Assembly: GCA_963513935.1 (NCBI GenBank)
Contig: OY740765.1
Coordinates: 144,339,618-144,403,617, forward strand
DNA length: 64,000 bases
Reading direction: 5' to 3'
Source of the DNA: Aphrophora alni
Taxonomy: Eukaryota; Arthropoda; Insecta; Hemiptera; Aphrophoridae
The notes beneath the pieces are model-generated. The model was not told the origin of the DNA, ran no database searches, and saw only the letters and a program-made list of their open reading frames with translations. Shown piece by piece: positions 54,945 to 64,000 of this stretch; position 1 is the stretch's first letter, and every line of letters begins with the position of its first letter. Made by a program: the position numbers and the translations under genes.

Positions 54945-55466
54945 ACAGAGCCCGCATATGTGGTAAGGCTAAATTAAAACCGGAGGTCGCCTGGTATCCG
55001 GAGTCCGCATACTAGAGTCTAAGCTCCCCCTTAGACACGCATCCTTCGGCATATGCTGTTCCACCTTGGATTGGGTCCACAGATTGTGGGGATAGTGGGA
55101 ATTAAGAATAAATGAACGTCCACAAGAGCCTCAAGCTTCTTGGGACAGAAGACAGAAGAGAGATAGGACAGATTATAGAGAGGTCAAAGAATGGTTGACG
55201 ACCTCATTTTGGTTGTGGTGGTGAAAAGAAGAGGCAGGAGGGGGGAAGGGAGGGGGTAAGACGTCTCATGCTTTAGCCGCCCTCGGTGCCGCCATCCGGC
55301 AAAGCATCAGGCCACACCGAAAACGTTGCCCATCCTGTACCGCGGGGAGGCGCATGAGTCCGCTCTTGCTGCCACCATCTGCATCCCCGGACCGAGGACC
55401 GCCTTCCAGCAGAAAGCCTTCCAGCAGAAAGATCCGAGGGTGCAGATTATGGCTGCTTCACAGGAC
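54945..55466 (-). other. 5' region of the young LINE
   Basis: GC-rich for this window, with stops in all minus-strand frames; only short ORFs. A pyrimidine-rich stretch on the minus strand (about 55255-55225) and the 15 bp tandem duplication are the visible features. It probably includes the internal promoter and leader, which I infer from position only. Confidence 0.6.
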
Positions 55467-55480
55467 ATAATGGGTCTTAG
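55467..55480. repeat. Target site duplication, right copy (ATAATGGGTCTTAG)
   Basis: Identical to 50890-50903; marks the 5' end of the LINE. Confidence 0.9.
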
Positions 55481-56376
55481 TTTGAACCGCTGCAGATTCC
55501 CTATTAATTATGTGATGTATTATTTAACATTCACGTCCAAAATTAAGTGAAATGGTTGATTAGGCCGAATCATATTTGGCCTGGTGCAATGTTAATATAA
55601 GTGTAGTCCCTAATTATATAAGTTATAATTAGCATTAAGATATATTAATTTTAGTATATAATTAGATTAAATAATAATAAGGCTTATCAAATCAATAATA
55701 AACAAATAAGACATATAAAAAAAGAGTTTGGAAATTAAATCGGTGATTCACACTCCTCTGAGCAAGCCTCCTCACGTATCCTTCCTAATATTGTAATGTT
55801 GATATAACCACTTATAAATGGCTAAATGATAAAGTTTTCACCCAAGGGCGACCTACCCATTACAGTGTGCAAGACTCAAGAAACTTGCTGGCGCCCTTTT
55901 TAATTTATAAAATAAAAAAAGTTATAGTCATGTTTGGGTAAATACAAAAACGTAGAGAATCGAAACATGATTTTTATTAATAAATTTAGAGTCATAACAT
56001 TAAAATAAATAAATGAGCAAATAACTTTGAGCATAGAATAAATTATTACATTTTAATTAATCAATTTTTTTTAACTTAGAATTCAGTACCATCATTGATA
56101 CAAGTGAGTTCACAGAATTTTGTTAAGAGAAAGAGCTTATTTCTCATTATAAGATTTCAAATGATATACAAATACCATATTCATTTGTAAAATTTTTCCT
56201 AAAATATAAATTTTTTTATTAAATCAAAATTTTTAATCTGTTAAACATTTCACTTTTGATTTTTTTAAACGTGTAACTTTATAACACAGTTCATAACATC
56301 GTTAGCAAATATAACATATAATATTTTAAAATAAAATTGTAAATAAATCATTAGCCTTATTTGTACAAACTATGTA
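55481..56376. other. AT-rich intron sequence, nothing recognised
   Basis: No gene, repeat pair or domain seen. Confidence 0.4.
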
Positions 56377-57411
56377 CAGTAGAACCCCTCAAACTCGACC
56401 CCCTCAAACTCGACATTCCGTCAAACTCGACAGGGCCAGTGACAAGGAGCATGGGATTTCCAAGGTCATTCACTGCATTGTTTTACGCCACATGCGCCTG
56501 CCAGATGTCCGGAGGTTGAGGCTTGTTACTTTAGTTTATACAGCTGTGAGGGATGCTCCTTTGTCTAGCCACTTTCTAATCCTACTGTATAGCAGAAACC
56601 AAAGTTAAAGATAAAGGGTTCAGGTAGACCAGGACAGCCCTAAACATTTGTTGTCAAAACATTCATATTGTTGTGAACCCAAGCGCCTAACCACCCGGAT
56701 GCTACCGGTCATTAGCACCGATGCCATTAAAGTAAGCGGCAAGTCTTTTGTCATAACAATTCAACGGAGCGTCGTAGAACTATGATTCAAGTTTTGTAAT
56801 AAAGGTCTTAACCATGTGAGAAAAATGATCCGACTCTTAATTATATGCGATCAGCAGTTCAATTTATAGCATTTGTATTGGACTGTGTTTGGTATGGACA
56901 TTCTTTTTCTTCGGCAACTTCGAGATGAAGCTGCCAGACATCCAGTCGAAAATGAAAAACAAAGATCAATCAAAAGTTTTTTCAAACAATGCTAACTTTG
57001 CTCTAATGTTTTTTTTTTATATAAAATTGTTTTAATCTTTAAAAATATTTAATGGACTGTCTGTTTTTTACTGTAGACTTTACTGTAAATTTTATTACAG
57101 CATATTAGGATAGGTCTTTTTAGTTTACTAAACCTATTGTACAAGGCCAACACTTTTTAAATCTCATTTGACCGATCGATAAATTTAATTTTAATGTGTG
57201 ATTGAACACACTATTTTTTTGTTGTCAGGCAGGGACTTTTTTGCAATAAACGTTTAATCATTGATAATCAATAAATGTACAGTTATTTAAAATAATTTTG
57301 AGTATTTGTTGCAAACCTAACCATTAAATACCAAAGTTCCCTAAAACTCGACAACCCCCAAACTCGACAACCTTAAAGTCCACATTGTGTCGAGTTTGAG
57401 GGGTTCTACTG
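56377..57411 (+). mobile_element. Tigger/pogo element, 1035 bp, TA-flanked
   Basis: It begins CAGTAGAACCCCTCAAACTC and ends with its exact complement, with TA on each side. The phrase CAAACTCGAC is repeated three times near the left end and CTCGACAACC twice near the right end, forming subterminal repeats. A C-terminal transposase relic on the + strand reads LFLRQLRDEAARHPVENEK, QRSIKSFFKQC (about 56905-56990), the usual end of Tigger transposases (LR.L..........Q.TI.SFF). The catalytic domain is deleted. Confidence 0.85.
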
Positions 57412-57979
57412 TACTATTATTTGACTATTTTATTTTGAAAACATTATTTTCATTTATACAGATCTTATATTTTATATGTTAATAAAAGTATGTCAGCTGT
57501 AGCCTTCAAGTAATTAAGTAGTGCAATTGCAAGTTTATTCAACTTCAAATGTACAAGAGTAAAAAAAAAGGAAGTTAACTCTGAAAATGGATGGATGTGA
57601 ATATAGTGCTCCTGGAAAAGTGAAGTTTTGCTGGGGAAAAGGTGGATTGTTTGACAGGAGTTTCTACCTAAACAAATGGTTTAGTTGGAGGAATGTCATA
57701 ATTGCATTAAAAAATTAATAATAATAATTATTATTATATTCAAAAATCACTGTTTAAATTAATTGATGCATGCTATAAACTATTGTGCATTGTTGACTTG
57801 ATTGTTGGCATATCAGATAAGACTTGTATTTGTCTTGTGTCTATTTTTGGTTTAACAATTATTATTGACTAACCAGATAAAAAATTTATGTTTACTTAGT
57901 GGATAACATTATGACAATCTTGCATAACCATTACATGTTCTATTTATTTATCACCTTTTTGTTTGTCTTGATTTAATTT
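57412..57979. other. Spacer between Tigger and CR1-type elements
   Basis: AT-rich. It holds a 43-codon ORF at 57587-57718 (MDGCEYSAPGKVKFCWGKGG start) with no recognised family. Confidence 0.3.
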
Positions 57980-58006
57980 CTGAACATTTCACTGTTTGGT
58001 TTTACA

Positions 58007-59110
58007 ATGTCCAGTACTGATAGTATGAACTCTTCTGGTTTTGAAGGGTTTGATAATCCAGAGGTGGATAGTGCCCTACTGGATCAAGTAATATTGTTAC
58101 GTTTTGAACTTGATAAAATAAACAATCTAATGGTAAAAATGAGTGCAGAGTTGGACTCAGTTACACAACAAAACACTTATCTAAAACTTAAAGTTCTTGA
58201 AAAGCATGAAAAAAATTAATTACTTTTGAGAGACCTTAAAAAAATCTCAAATTTGAGGTGGGTTTGCCCAAATAAACGATACAGATTAAAAACCATATAA
58301 AATAGTGTAAGTAGAGAAGAGTTAGATGTTCAAAAAGTTTTCGCTGCTTGTCGATCTTGAATCATTTCTACCACTACAACTTCCTAAAAGTGGCTTAGAC
58401 CTACATAAAACAAATAAAAACTTAAGCAAATCCTTAAAGGCTACGAGGGGGGGGGGAAATTAAAGAAAAAAATATCGTTCTGGTGATAGTTATGGTAAAA
58501 ATATCTCAAAAATGCTATCTGAACGTTTAGGGGATGAGTACAAGGTTACTGGAATTATACATCCATGTGCTCCCATAAAAAAGGTAGCCGAATCGGCTAA
58601 ACAGGTTGCTGCAAATTTAATGCAGCGATACCACCTCATAATATTTGGTGGTTCCAATGACATCTCCCTGGGCAATAACTTCTGAAGTACCATAAAAGAA
58701 TCAGTCGGTGAAATCATCCCAATTTCGCACACAACTAATGTTATTTTAAATACTATACCTGCTTCCGAAAATACTTTATTGAACAAATATCTAGTGAACT
58801 CTGCTAATAACTATACATTCTAAAATTAATGGAGAAAAAATAAAAATCGAAGCAGAATCTCTATTAACTTTTTGAATGAAAGACTCTCTTCTATCCATTT
58901 CACAAATAATTATCATATAAATTTAAAGGGTAAACATATAGTCACAAATAGGCTCATAGAATTGATTTTAAATTCAAGTAAGGCATTAGGGAACCTTGTA
59001 AGAAAACCTACATTGTTGGAGAAGTGGTTGATAGCCAAACTGAGAGCTAATGTACAGCATTCAACTAAGGTTCAACATTGTGTACCAAAGATGAAATTTT
59101 TGGAAAGATA
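58007..59110 (+). pseudogene. LINE ORF1 with coiled coil and SGNH-esterase-like domain, broken
   Basis: The N-terminus (58007-58216) contains VILLRFELDKINNLMVKMSA and ELDSVTQQNTYLKLKVLEKH, a leucine-rich coiled coil. After frame changes, GDSYGKNISKMLSERLGDEY (58480-58539) and LIIFGGSNDISLG (about 58634-58674) appear: the GDS and G.ND blocks of SGNH-family esterases. The end IHFTNNYHINLKGKHIV holds a possible remnant of the last catalytic block. ORF1 esterases of this kind are known from CR1-type LINEs. The frame is lost in at least four places. Confidence 0.7.
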
Positions 59111-59370
59111 GCTACTGACTGGCAGGGCCACTTCAGGAGTGTTAGTGAATGAAAAAGTGATGGAAGTAAACTTAGTAGACACAGGTTTTTATTAAAAAAA
59201 CAGGATGTGCTGTGAGAGTAACAGTTTCTTAAATTTAAATGTTGTTAAGATTAAGGTTCCTAAACAGGGGTTCCTAAACATTCTTAGGAATCACATCTAA
59301 GAGTTGCCAAAAGGTAAAGTCCAGATTCAATATTATTCACCAGAATGCATAATTTACCATCAACAAAAAA

Positions 59371-62130
59371 TTGGAATTAAACTTGTTTTGTTTTGAAACT
59401 ATGCCAGACATTTTTGTGGTCACTGAGCATGTGTTCAATAAAAGTAATATTTGTAGCTTTATATTGGATTACTATATTTTAATAAATTCATTTTCCAGGT
59501 CGTATTTCAAAGGTGGAGGTGTAGCAATATTTGCTCGTAAAGATGTCAGTTTTGCCACTTCCACACCCATTGGAAAATTGTGTATTGAAAAGGACTTTGA
59601 AATAACTCGTGTTAAATGTTCTGGTTTGTGTGATGAATTGACTATAATAGAAATATATCAGACTCCAAGTTAGGATATAGACTTGTTTTTTGAACACTTA
59701 GACTTACTTTTACAATTATTAACTTTAAAAACATCTAAATGGGTTATATGTGGTGACATAAAATAAATATAAATGATCTCACAAAATCTAAATGTACAGA
59801 TGAACTGAGGGATGTTTTGGCAACTCATGGTCTTGGGTGGTGCATTGACTCTCCCACCAGGATGATGGGATCCTATGCAATGGCAATTGACAATATTATA
59901 TCCAATATATCTTCAGACAATTTATCAGTAAAAATGATCCAGTCTAGAATCTCAGACCATTATGCACTGGCGATTGATATTTTTGATTTCTCGCCCATTC
60001 CTATTAAAAATGATTTCAGAACAATAAAGGATTGTTGCTCAGAGAATGTTGATCTTTTAAAATAGCTATTAAAAATTGAAAACTGGGAGTTTCTCAATTC
60101 TTGCAATAGCCAGGACGAAAAGTTTGATTACTTCTTTGAATCATTTATTTTTATTTTTTTTATTGTACTTGCCCTTTGAAACAATTTAAAATAGGAAATA
60201 AACAGAACAAAAATTCAAAATGGATAACCAAAGGTATTCTTATTTCTAGTGATAAACTAATCTCATATTATGAAATTTACAAGAACTAAAATAACCATAA
60301 TTTTAAACAGTTCTATATAAAATACAAAAAGGTTTACAAACATGTGATAATTGCAGCAAATTCTTACGAATTGTTTAAAAAAATAAGGAATTCTGACAAT
60401 ATTAGCAAAATTCTTGTGAAATTATAAATACTTTTCGCAATAAAAATCACAATAGTAGTGATATTAAGTTAACTATTAATGGTGTGCGGTATACTGAGCC
60501 ATCATGCATAGCCAATTTTTTTTTATGATTTCTTCAGTCAAATTGTTACCCAGCAAAGTGTTTACTACTCTGTCAGGCTGTGGGAAAATGGGTGATCATA
60601 TTTGTTTATCTTGCCTGTGTGTGTTGATGTCACCAGGGTGATTAGATAAATGAAGAATAAAAGAACTGCTGATATTGATGAAGTTTCTCCTTGGATCATC
60701 AAACAATGTTATGAGGAGTTGATCAGACCTCTTCGGGTCTTAATTAATTCTTCATTTTCTGAAGGTAAAATCCCATCCAGACAAATCTGCTAAGGTCCTC
60801 CCATTGTTTAAAATAGTCGATAAAGATGATATTAGCAATTACAGACCTATTTCTATACTGCCAGTATTCAGTAAAATTTTCAAAAAACTTTTCTTAAAGA
60901 AACTAGTTGTATTTTTAAACAAATCTAATATCCTTTATAGTGGCCAGTATGGCTTTCAAAAAGGTAAATTGACAATAGATGCTATGAGTTAAGTTAATGG
61001 ACTTTTTAGTAGAGGGTCTTGAAAGGGGAAAAAAAGTAATGAGTATTTTTCTCGACCTTTCCAAAGCTTTTGATTTTGTCAATTTCAATTTATTACTTAA
61101 CAAATGCAAAAAGCTTGGTATTAGAGGAATACCACTAATGTGGATAGGCTCAGTTATTAATAATAAAACACAGCGTGTTAATGTTGCAGAAAGGCTGTCT
61201 AATCAGATCCTACTGAGATATGGTGTCTCTCAGGGATCAGGTGTTGTTTTTAATTTACATCAATGATTTGTCATCATCAATATAATATGTGGATACACTA
61301 ATTCAGTTTGCAGATGACATAACTTTGAGTATGAAAGAAAAATTCACTAGAAAATTTGGAGCATAAGGTTTTTTACAAGTCAGTGTAACAGGTCAATACT
61401 TTGAACAGAATAATTTGACAGTAAATCCAGCCAAGATAAAGTACATGTATTTTAATATTTTTAAAAAGCCAAAATCAAATGCCACATATCATGTTCAGTG
61501 AAAATTTGCTTGACAAAGTAAATTCAGTCAAGTTCTTGGGTCTTATTATAGATAATAAGTTAACCTGGAATAACCAAATTATCAGTATTAGTGGTAAAAT
61601 TAGTTAAGGGATTTTTGTGCTAAGAAAATTAAAATTGTACTGTGGTTTGTCTATTCTTTAACTGCTTATTACAGGCTTATTTATCCACATCTGAACTATA
61701 GAATTTTCCTGTGGGTAAACTCATCAGTTCAAAATATGCATAGACTATTTGTCCTGAAAAAGAAGGCAATTTGGCTAATAGGAAGATTGAAGCAAACTGA
61801 AACATGTAAAAATGATTTTGGGAAGCTCGGAGTACTTACACTTCCTTGTATATACATACTTGAAGTGTTGCTATATTTAAAATTTAATGTGATCATATTA
61901 TTATCCAGAATATGGATATACATGACTACAGCACCAGACAAGCTTGTAATTATCGTGTTAGACAGCACAGGTTAAATGTGTACAGTAAACTTCCTTCACA
62001 AGCAGATGTTAAATTGATGAATAAGCTCCCCCTAAGGCTAAAAAGTTTGCAAAATTTTATACATCTTTTAAAAACAGCCTTAGACAACTATTGTTGTCTG
62101 AATCTTTTTATTCTGTGGAGTAGTTTCTAA
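59371..62130 (+). pseudogene. LINE ORF2: endonuclease and reverse transcriptase, broken
   Basis: Endonuclease: MPDIFVVTEHVFNKSN, SYFKGGGVAIFARKDV (59401-59540), LGWCIDSPTRMMGSYAMAID and SRISDHYALAIDIF (59829-59985), the last with the catalytic SDH. Reverse transcriptase: DDISNYRPISILPVFSKIFK (60822-60881), SGQYGFQKGKLTIDAM, SIFLDLSKAFDFVNFNLLL (61042-61098), YGVSQGSGV, QFADDITLS (about 61307-61333), VKFLGLIIDNKLTWNNQ (about 61530-61580) and a C-terminal IKLMNKLPLRLKSLQNF-like segment. Numerous stops. Confidence 0.8.
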
Positions 62131-62450
62131 ATTGACTCTCTGTTTTGTAGATGGGTGTGATTTCCTGCTGAGTATCCTTGTTATTTATATATTTTTTATT
62201 TTATTTGTTTCTTAATGTATTGTAAAATTGTATTTAATTACTAATGTTTTTATGATGTTTAAATTGTTTTAGATATTTTATTGTTGATATTTTTAAATAG
62301 AAAAGGATTTGAGAAACTTTATAAATTAACGTTAAATTACTTTGTACCTATACATGTTATATTGTTTTTATAGTTGGATGTTTTTTATGGTTTTTTTTTT
62401 GTTGTTTTTTTTAAATCAAATCTATTGATTATTTATAATCTCTTGTGTAT

Positions 62451-64000
62451 TATAATTTAATGACTTGTCTTATGCAATGTATTACAACGGAAAAACGTTC
62501 TATGGTATTTTATTTTGGTCAAAAAACCAAAATATAAATCGCAGCTAATTTTGCTGCTTGAAATGATTCTGTGAAATTGTACTATGGCCAGGGATAAAGG
62601 TAGTTTTTGCAGACTAGTTTTGACAGAAGAATCACATTTTAGCCAATTTTGAATAAAAATCTTATATTTGATGAATTATGAAAATATGAAATAACTAGTA
62701 TGGAGGATATGTATTGGTAGTACAAGTTGTATGCAATACATGTCTAGCACTGGTACTTCATATAAAGGACACATGCCAAAATATAATTGAAATAAAAAAA
62801 TATAAAATTTTAAAAATTGGTCAAAACCCAAATATCTTGATGTTGTCAAAATAAGCACACAAAAATAGGAATAAAGTGTTCTTGATAATTTTTGGGGGAA
62901 ATGAATATAGTTATGCAAGTTATGGTTTTAACTTCAGAGTGAGAAAATGGAAAAAGATATAAAAAGATAAAATTGATAGATAATGCTTAAAACCATATAA
63001 CGAATAGATACTGTAAGTCTCAGAGTGGTCATTTGATTAAGAAACCTGTTTTGAGACTGTGTGAAAATGAGTGTGTATAAGTGTAACAATGGAAAGTCGG
63101 ACTATCTTTCTGTCATGGTTATTCTACTTGTACACTGTGTGATGTCGCATAGGGCGGAGTTATGTTGCCAACTAACAACTTTACTAGCAAAAATGAATAA
63201 TTACAATAAAATTAACAAAATAAACAATACAAAGGTGAAAATTAATGTAAATATTTCAAGGACAAATAGTTAACAGCACTAGCATCCATAATTAGTTAAT
63301 TGACAGCACAATAACAATAATAAAGACAAAAAAAGTATAATTCCCAGAATGGAGAAAAATTATTAATAGAATAAAGGAATTTTAAATATAGTTATATAAA
63401 TACACCCACTCTGTCTCTCACAGAGGACTCTTAAGAACTGGAAAAAGTTGTTAGGGGTTGCTATGTCCGAAAGACTCTTAAAAAAAAAGTTGTAAGGGGT
63501 TACTATGCCCAAACGAGTAGAAATTCTTAAATAAGTTAAAAGTAAAGTATAATTAGAGTCGGTTAGATAAAAAAAGAAATAATTAAAAGTAAAATGTGGT
63601 AAAATTAAAATCTCTGCAGTGAAGTGGGCTAGTTAGTGCTGGTGAAATTAAAATAGTGATATCCAAAAGTGTTATAATGCTAATGGATAAAAAGCCAACG
63701 CATCTGTCAACTAATGAATCCATGGATCCAAGATAGGATAAACAACAACATGGACACCAAATCATTCCAGGAGTGGCCAAGGTTTAAAAATTCAAATAAC
63801 TAAAAAAAAAAATTACTAAAATTTAAAGTGTTATGGTTTTATAAAGTAAAGTTGAAGTGACAATAAAAGTCAACTGATTTTCCTGAGATAATTTTAAATT
63901 TAATTTTGTATTGTAATAGTAAGATTTCTATTAAATGTCAATACTGTATGTTGATTATTCTGTTAAATTGTAATATAATATAACTTATTAAAAAACTTCT
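62451..64000. other. Right end of the window, no gene recognised
   Basis: AT-rich. Only a diverged direct repeat (63429-63520) was seen. The remaining GLMP exons must lie further right. Confidence 0.4.
63429..63520 (+). repeat. Diverged two-copy direct repeat
   Basis: AAAAGTTGTTAGGGGTTGCTA, TGTCCGAA at 63443-63471 recurs as AAAAGTTGTAAGGGGTTACTA, TGCCCAAA at 63486-63514; GACTCTTAA precedes both. Period about 43-47 bp. Confidence 0.7.

Larger units (their letters stand above)
50904..55466 (-). mobile_element. Young R1/LOA-type LINE, about 4.56 kb, complete ends
   Basis: Bounded by a perfect 14 bp target duplication. Order on the minus strand: 5' region (55466-54945) with a 15 bp duplication CCTTCCAGCAGAAAG at about 55402-55431, a short ORF1-like frame (54944-54639), the 1219-codon ORF2 overlapping it by 31 bp, a 105 bp 3' UTR and a tail of about five TCTAA units (TTAGA on the + strand, 50900-50924). 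It is much less AT-rich than its surroundings. The intact ORF2, exact duplication and tail indicate a recent insertion. RNase H together with R1-like endonuclease suggests the LOA or a neighbouring clade. Confidence 0.9.
57980..62450 (+). mobile_element. CR1/Jockey-superfamily LINE, nearly full length, dead
   Basis: ORF1 with coiled coil and esterase-like domain (58007-59110), endonuclease (59371-60065), reverse transcriptase (about 60650-62130) and a T-rich 3' end follow in canonical order on the + strand. Dozens of frameshifts and stops are scattered throughout, and several short deletions are apparent. Ends and target duplication are not resolved. Part of intron 4, in sense with the host gene. 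Confidence 0.75.
8446..64000 (+). other. GLMP: GLMP homologue, gene span (5' part only, runs off the window)
   Basis: Four exons with matching phase and canonical splice sites define a gene that starts at 8446 and continues past the right edge. The joined 259 residues resemble glycosylated lysosomal membrane protein, a type I lysosomal membrane protein of about 400 residues in mammals that partners a lysosomal transporter of the major facilitator family. Landmarks are the signal peptide, the NPDC..QC cysteine pair, PRLLH, and a DDEHAPGVF block that matches the conserved DDEYAPAVF region of the family. Introns are 22,842, 711 and 10,225 bp, then more than 21 kb, filled with transposons. No later exon (lumenal C-terminal part, transmembrane helix, tyrosine-type tail) was found in 43-64 kb. 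Assignment is strong for the family; orthology is inferred. Confidence 0.82.

Noticed and set aside
57587..57718. 43-codon + strand ORF (starts MDGCEYSAPGKVKF) considered as a host exon or small peptide gene
   Set aside because: No splice phase or family link to GLMP, no homology recognised; cannot be distinguished from chance or decayed LINE sequence.
43001..64000. Search for further GLMP exons (WRPVAY-like block, transmembrane helix)
   Set aside because: No frame with the expected motifs plus splice sites was found; remaining exons are assumed to lie outside.

Overview
The window is a piece of an arthropod, most likely insect, nuclear genome. It is AT-rich and has spliceosomal introns. It is packed with animal-type transposable elements: non-LTR retrotransposons of several clades, Tc1/mariner, pogo/Tigger, piggyBac, Harbinger and hAT-like DNA transposons, a Gypsy-type LTR element, Penelope-like tails and foldback repeats. 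I see no bacterial or operon-style organisation, no CRISPR array and no convincing tRNA or rRNA gene. The species cannot be named from the sequence alone.

Only one host gene is supported: a homologue of the glycosylated lysosomal membrane protein (GLMP, also called NCU-G1) on the + strand. Four coding exons are visible (8446-8523, 31366-31626, 32338-32550, 42776-43000). All are joined in phase 0 by canonical GT..AG introns, and together they encode 259 residues: a signal peptide plus much of the glycosylated lumenal domain. The rest of the lumenal domain, the membrane anchor and the tail must lie beyond the window. Nearly everything else is either upstream of this gene (1-8445) or inside its introns of 22.8 kb, 0.7 kb, 10.2 kb and more than 21 kb.

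Layout. 1-8.4 kb: Penelope-like tail, a 1.3 kb foldback element and relatives, and a mariner-like transposon split by a Jockey LINE fragment. 8.5-31.4 kb (intron 1): foldback, second Penelope-like tail, degraded Gypsy element interrupted by two palindromic MITEs and carrying a Tigger transposon in one LTR, a broken R1/LOA-like LINE, a broken RTE-like LINE holding a transposase gene, and an I-clade LINE. 32.6-42.8 kb (intron 3): small Tigger element, degenerate tandem array, mariner, piggyBac, LINE and Harbinger relics. 43-64 kb (intron 4): foldback with internal tandem repeats, a complete hAT-like element (long terminal inverted repeats and an 8 bp target duplication), I-clade 3' end meeting a Jockey/CR1-type LINE tail to tail, a young R1/LOA-type LINE with an intact 1219-residue polyprotein, a Tigger element, and a dead CR1-type LINE with an esterase-like ORF1.

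The most striking items are: (i) two near-perfect palindromic MITEs placed side by side at the exact dyad centre of a 34 bp palindrome, one having 252 bp arms with no mismatch that I can see; (ii) the full-length young LINE with perfect target duplications but a reduced ORF1; (iii) the hAT-like element with ~297 bp inverted repeats; and (iv) hammerhead-ribozyme-like motifs in the Penelope-like tails.
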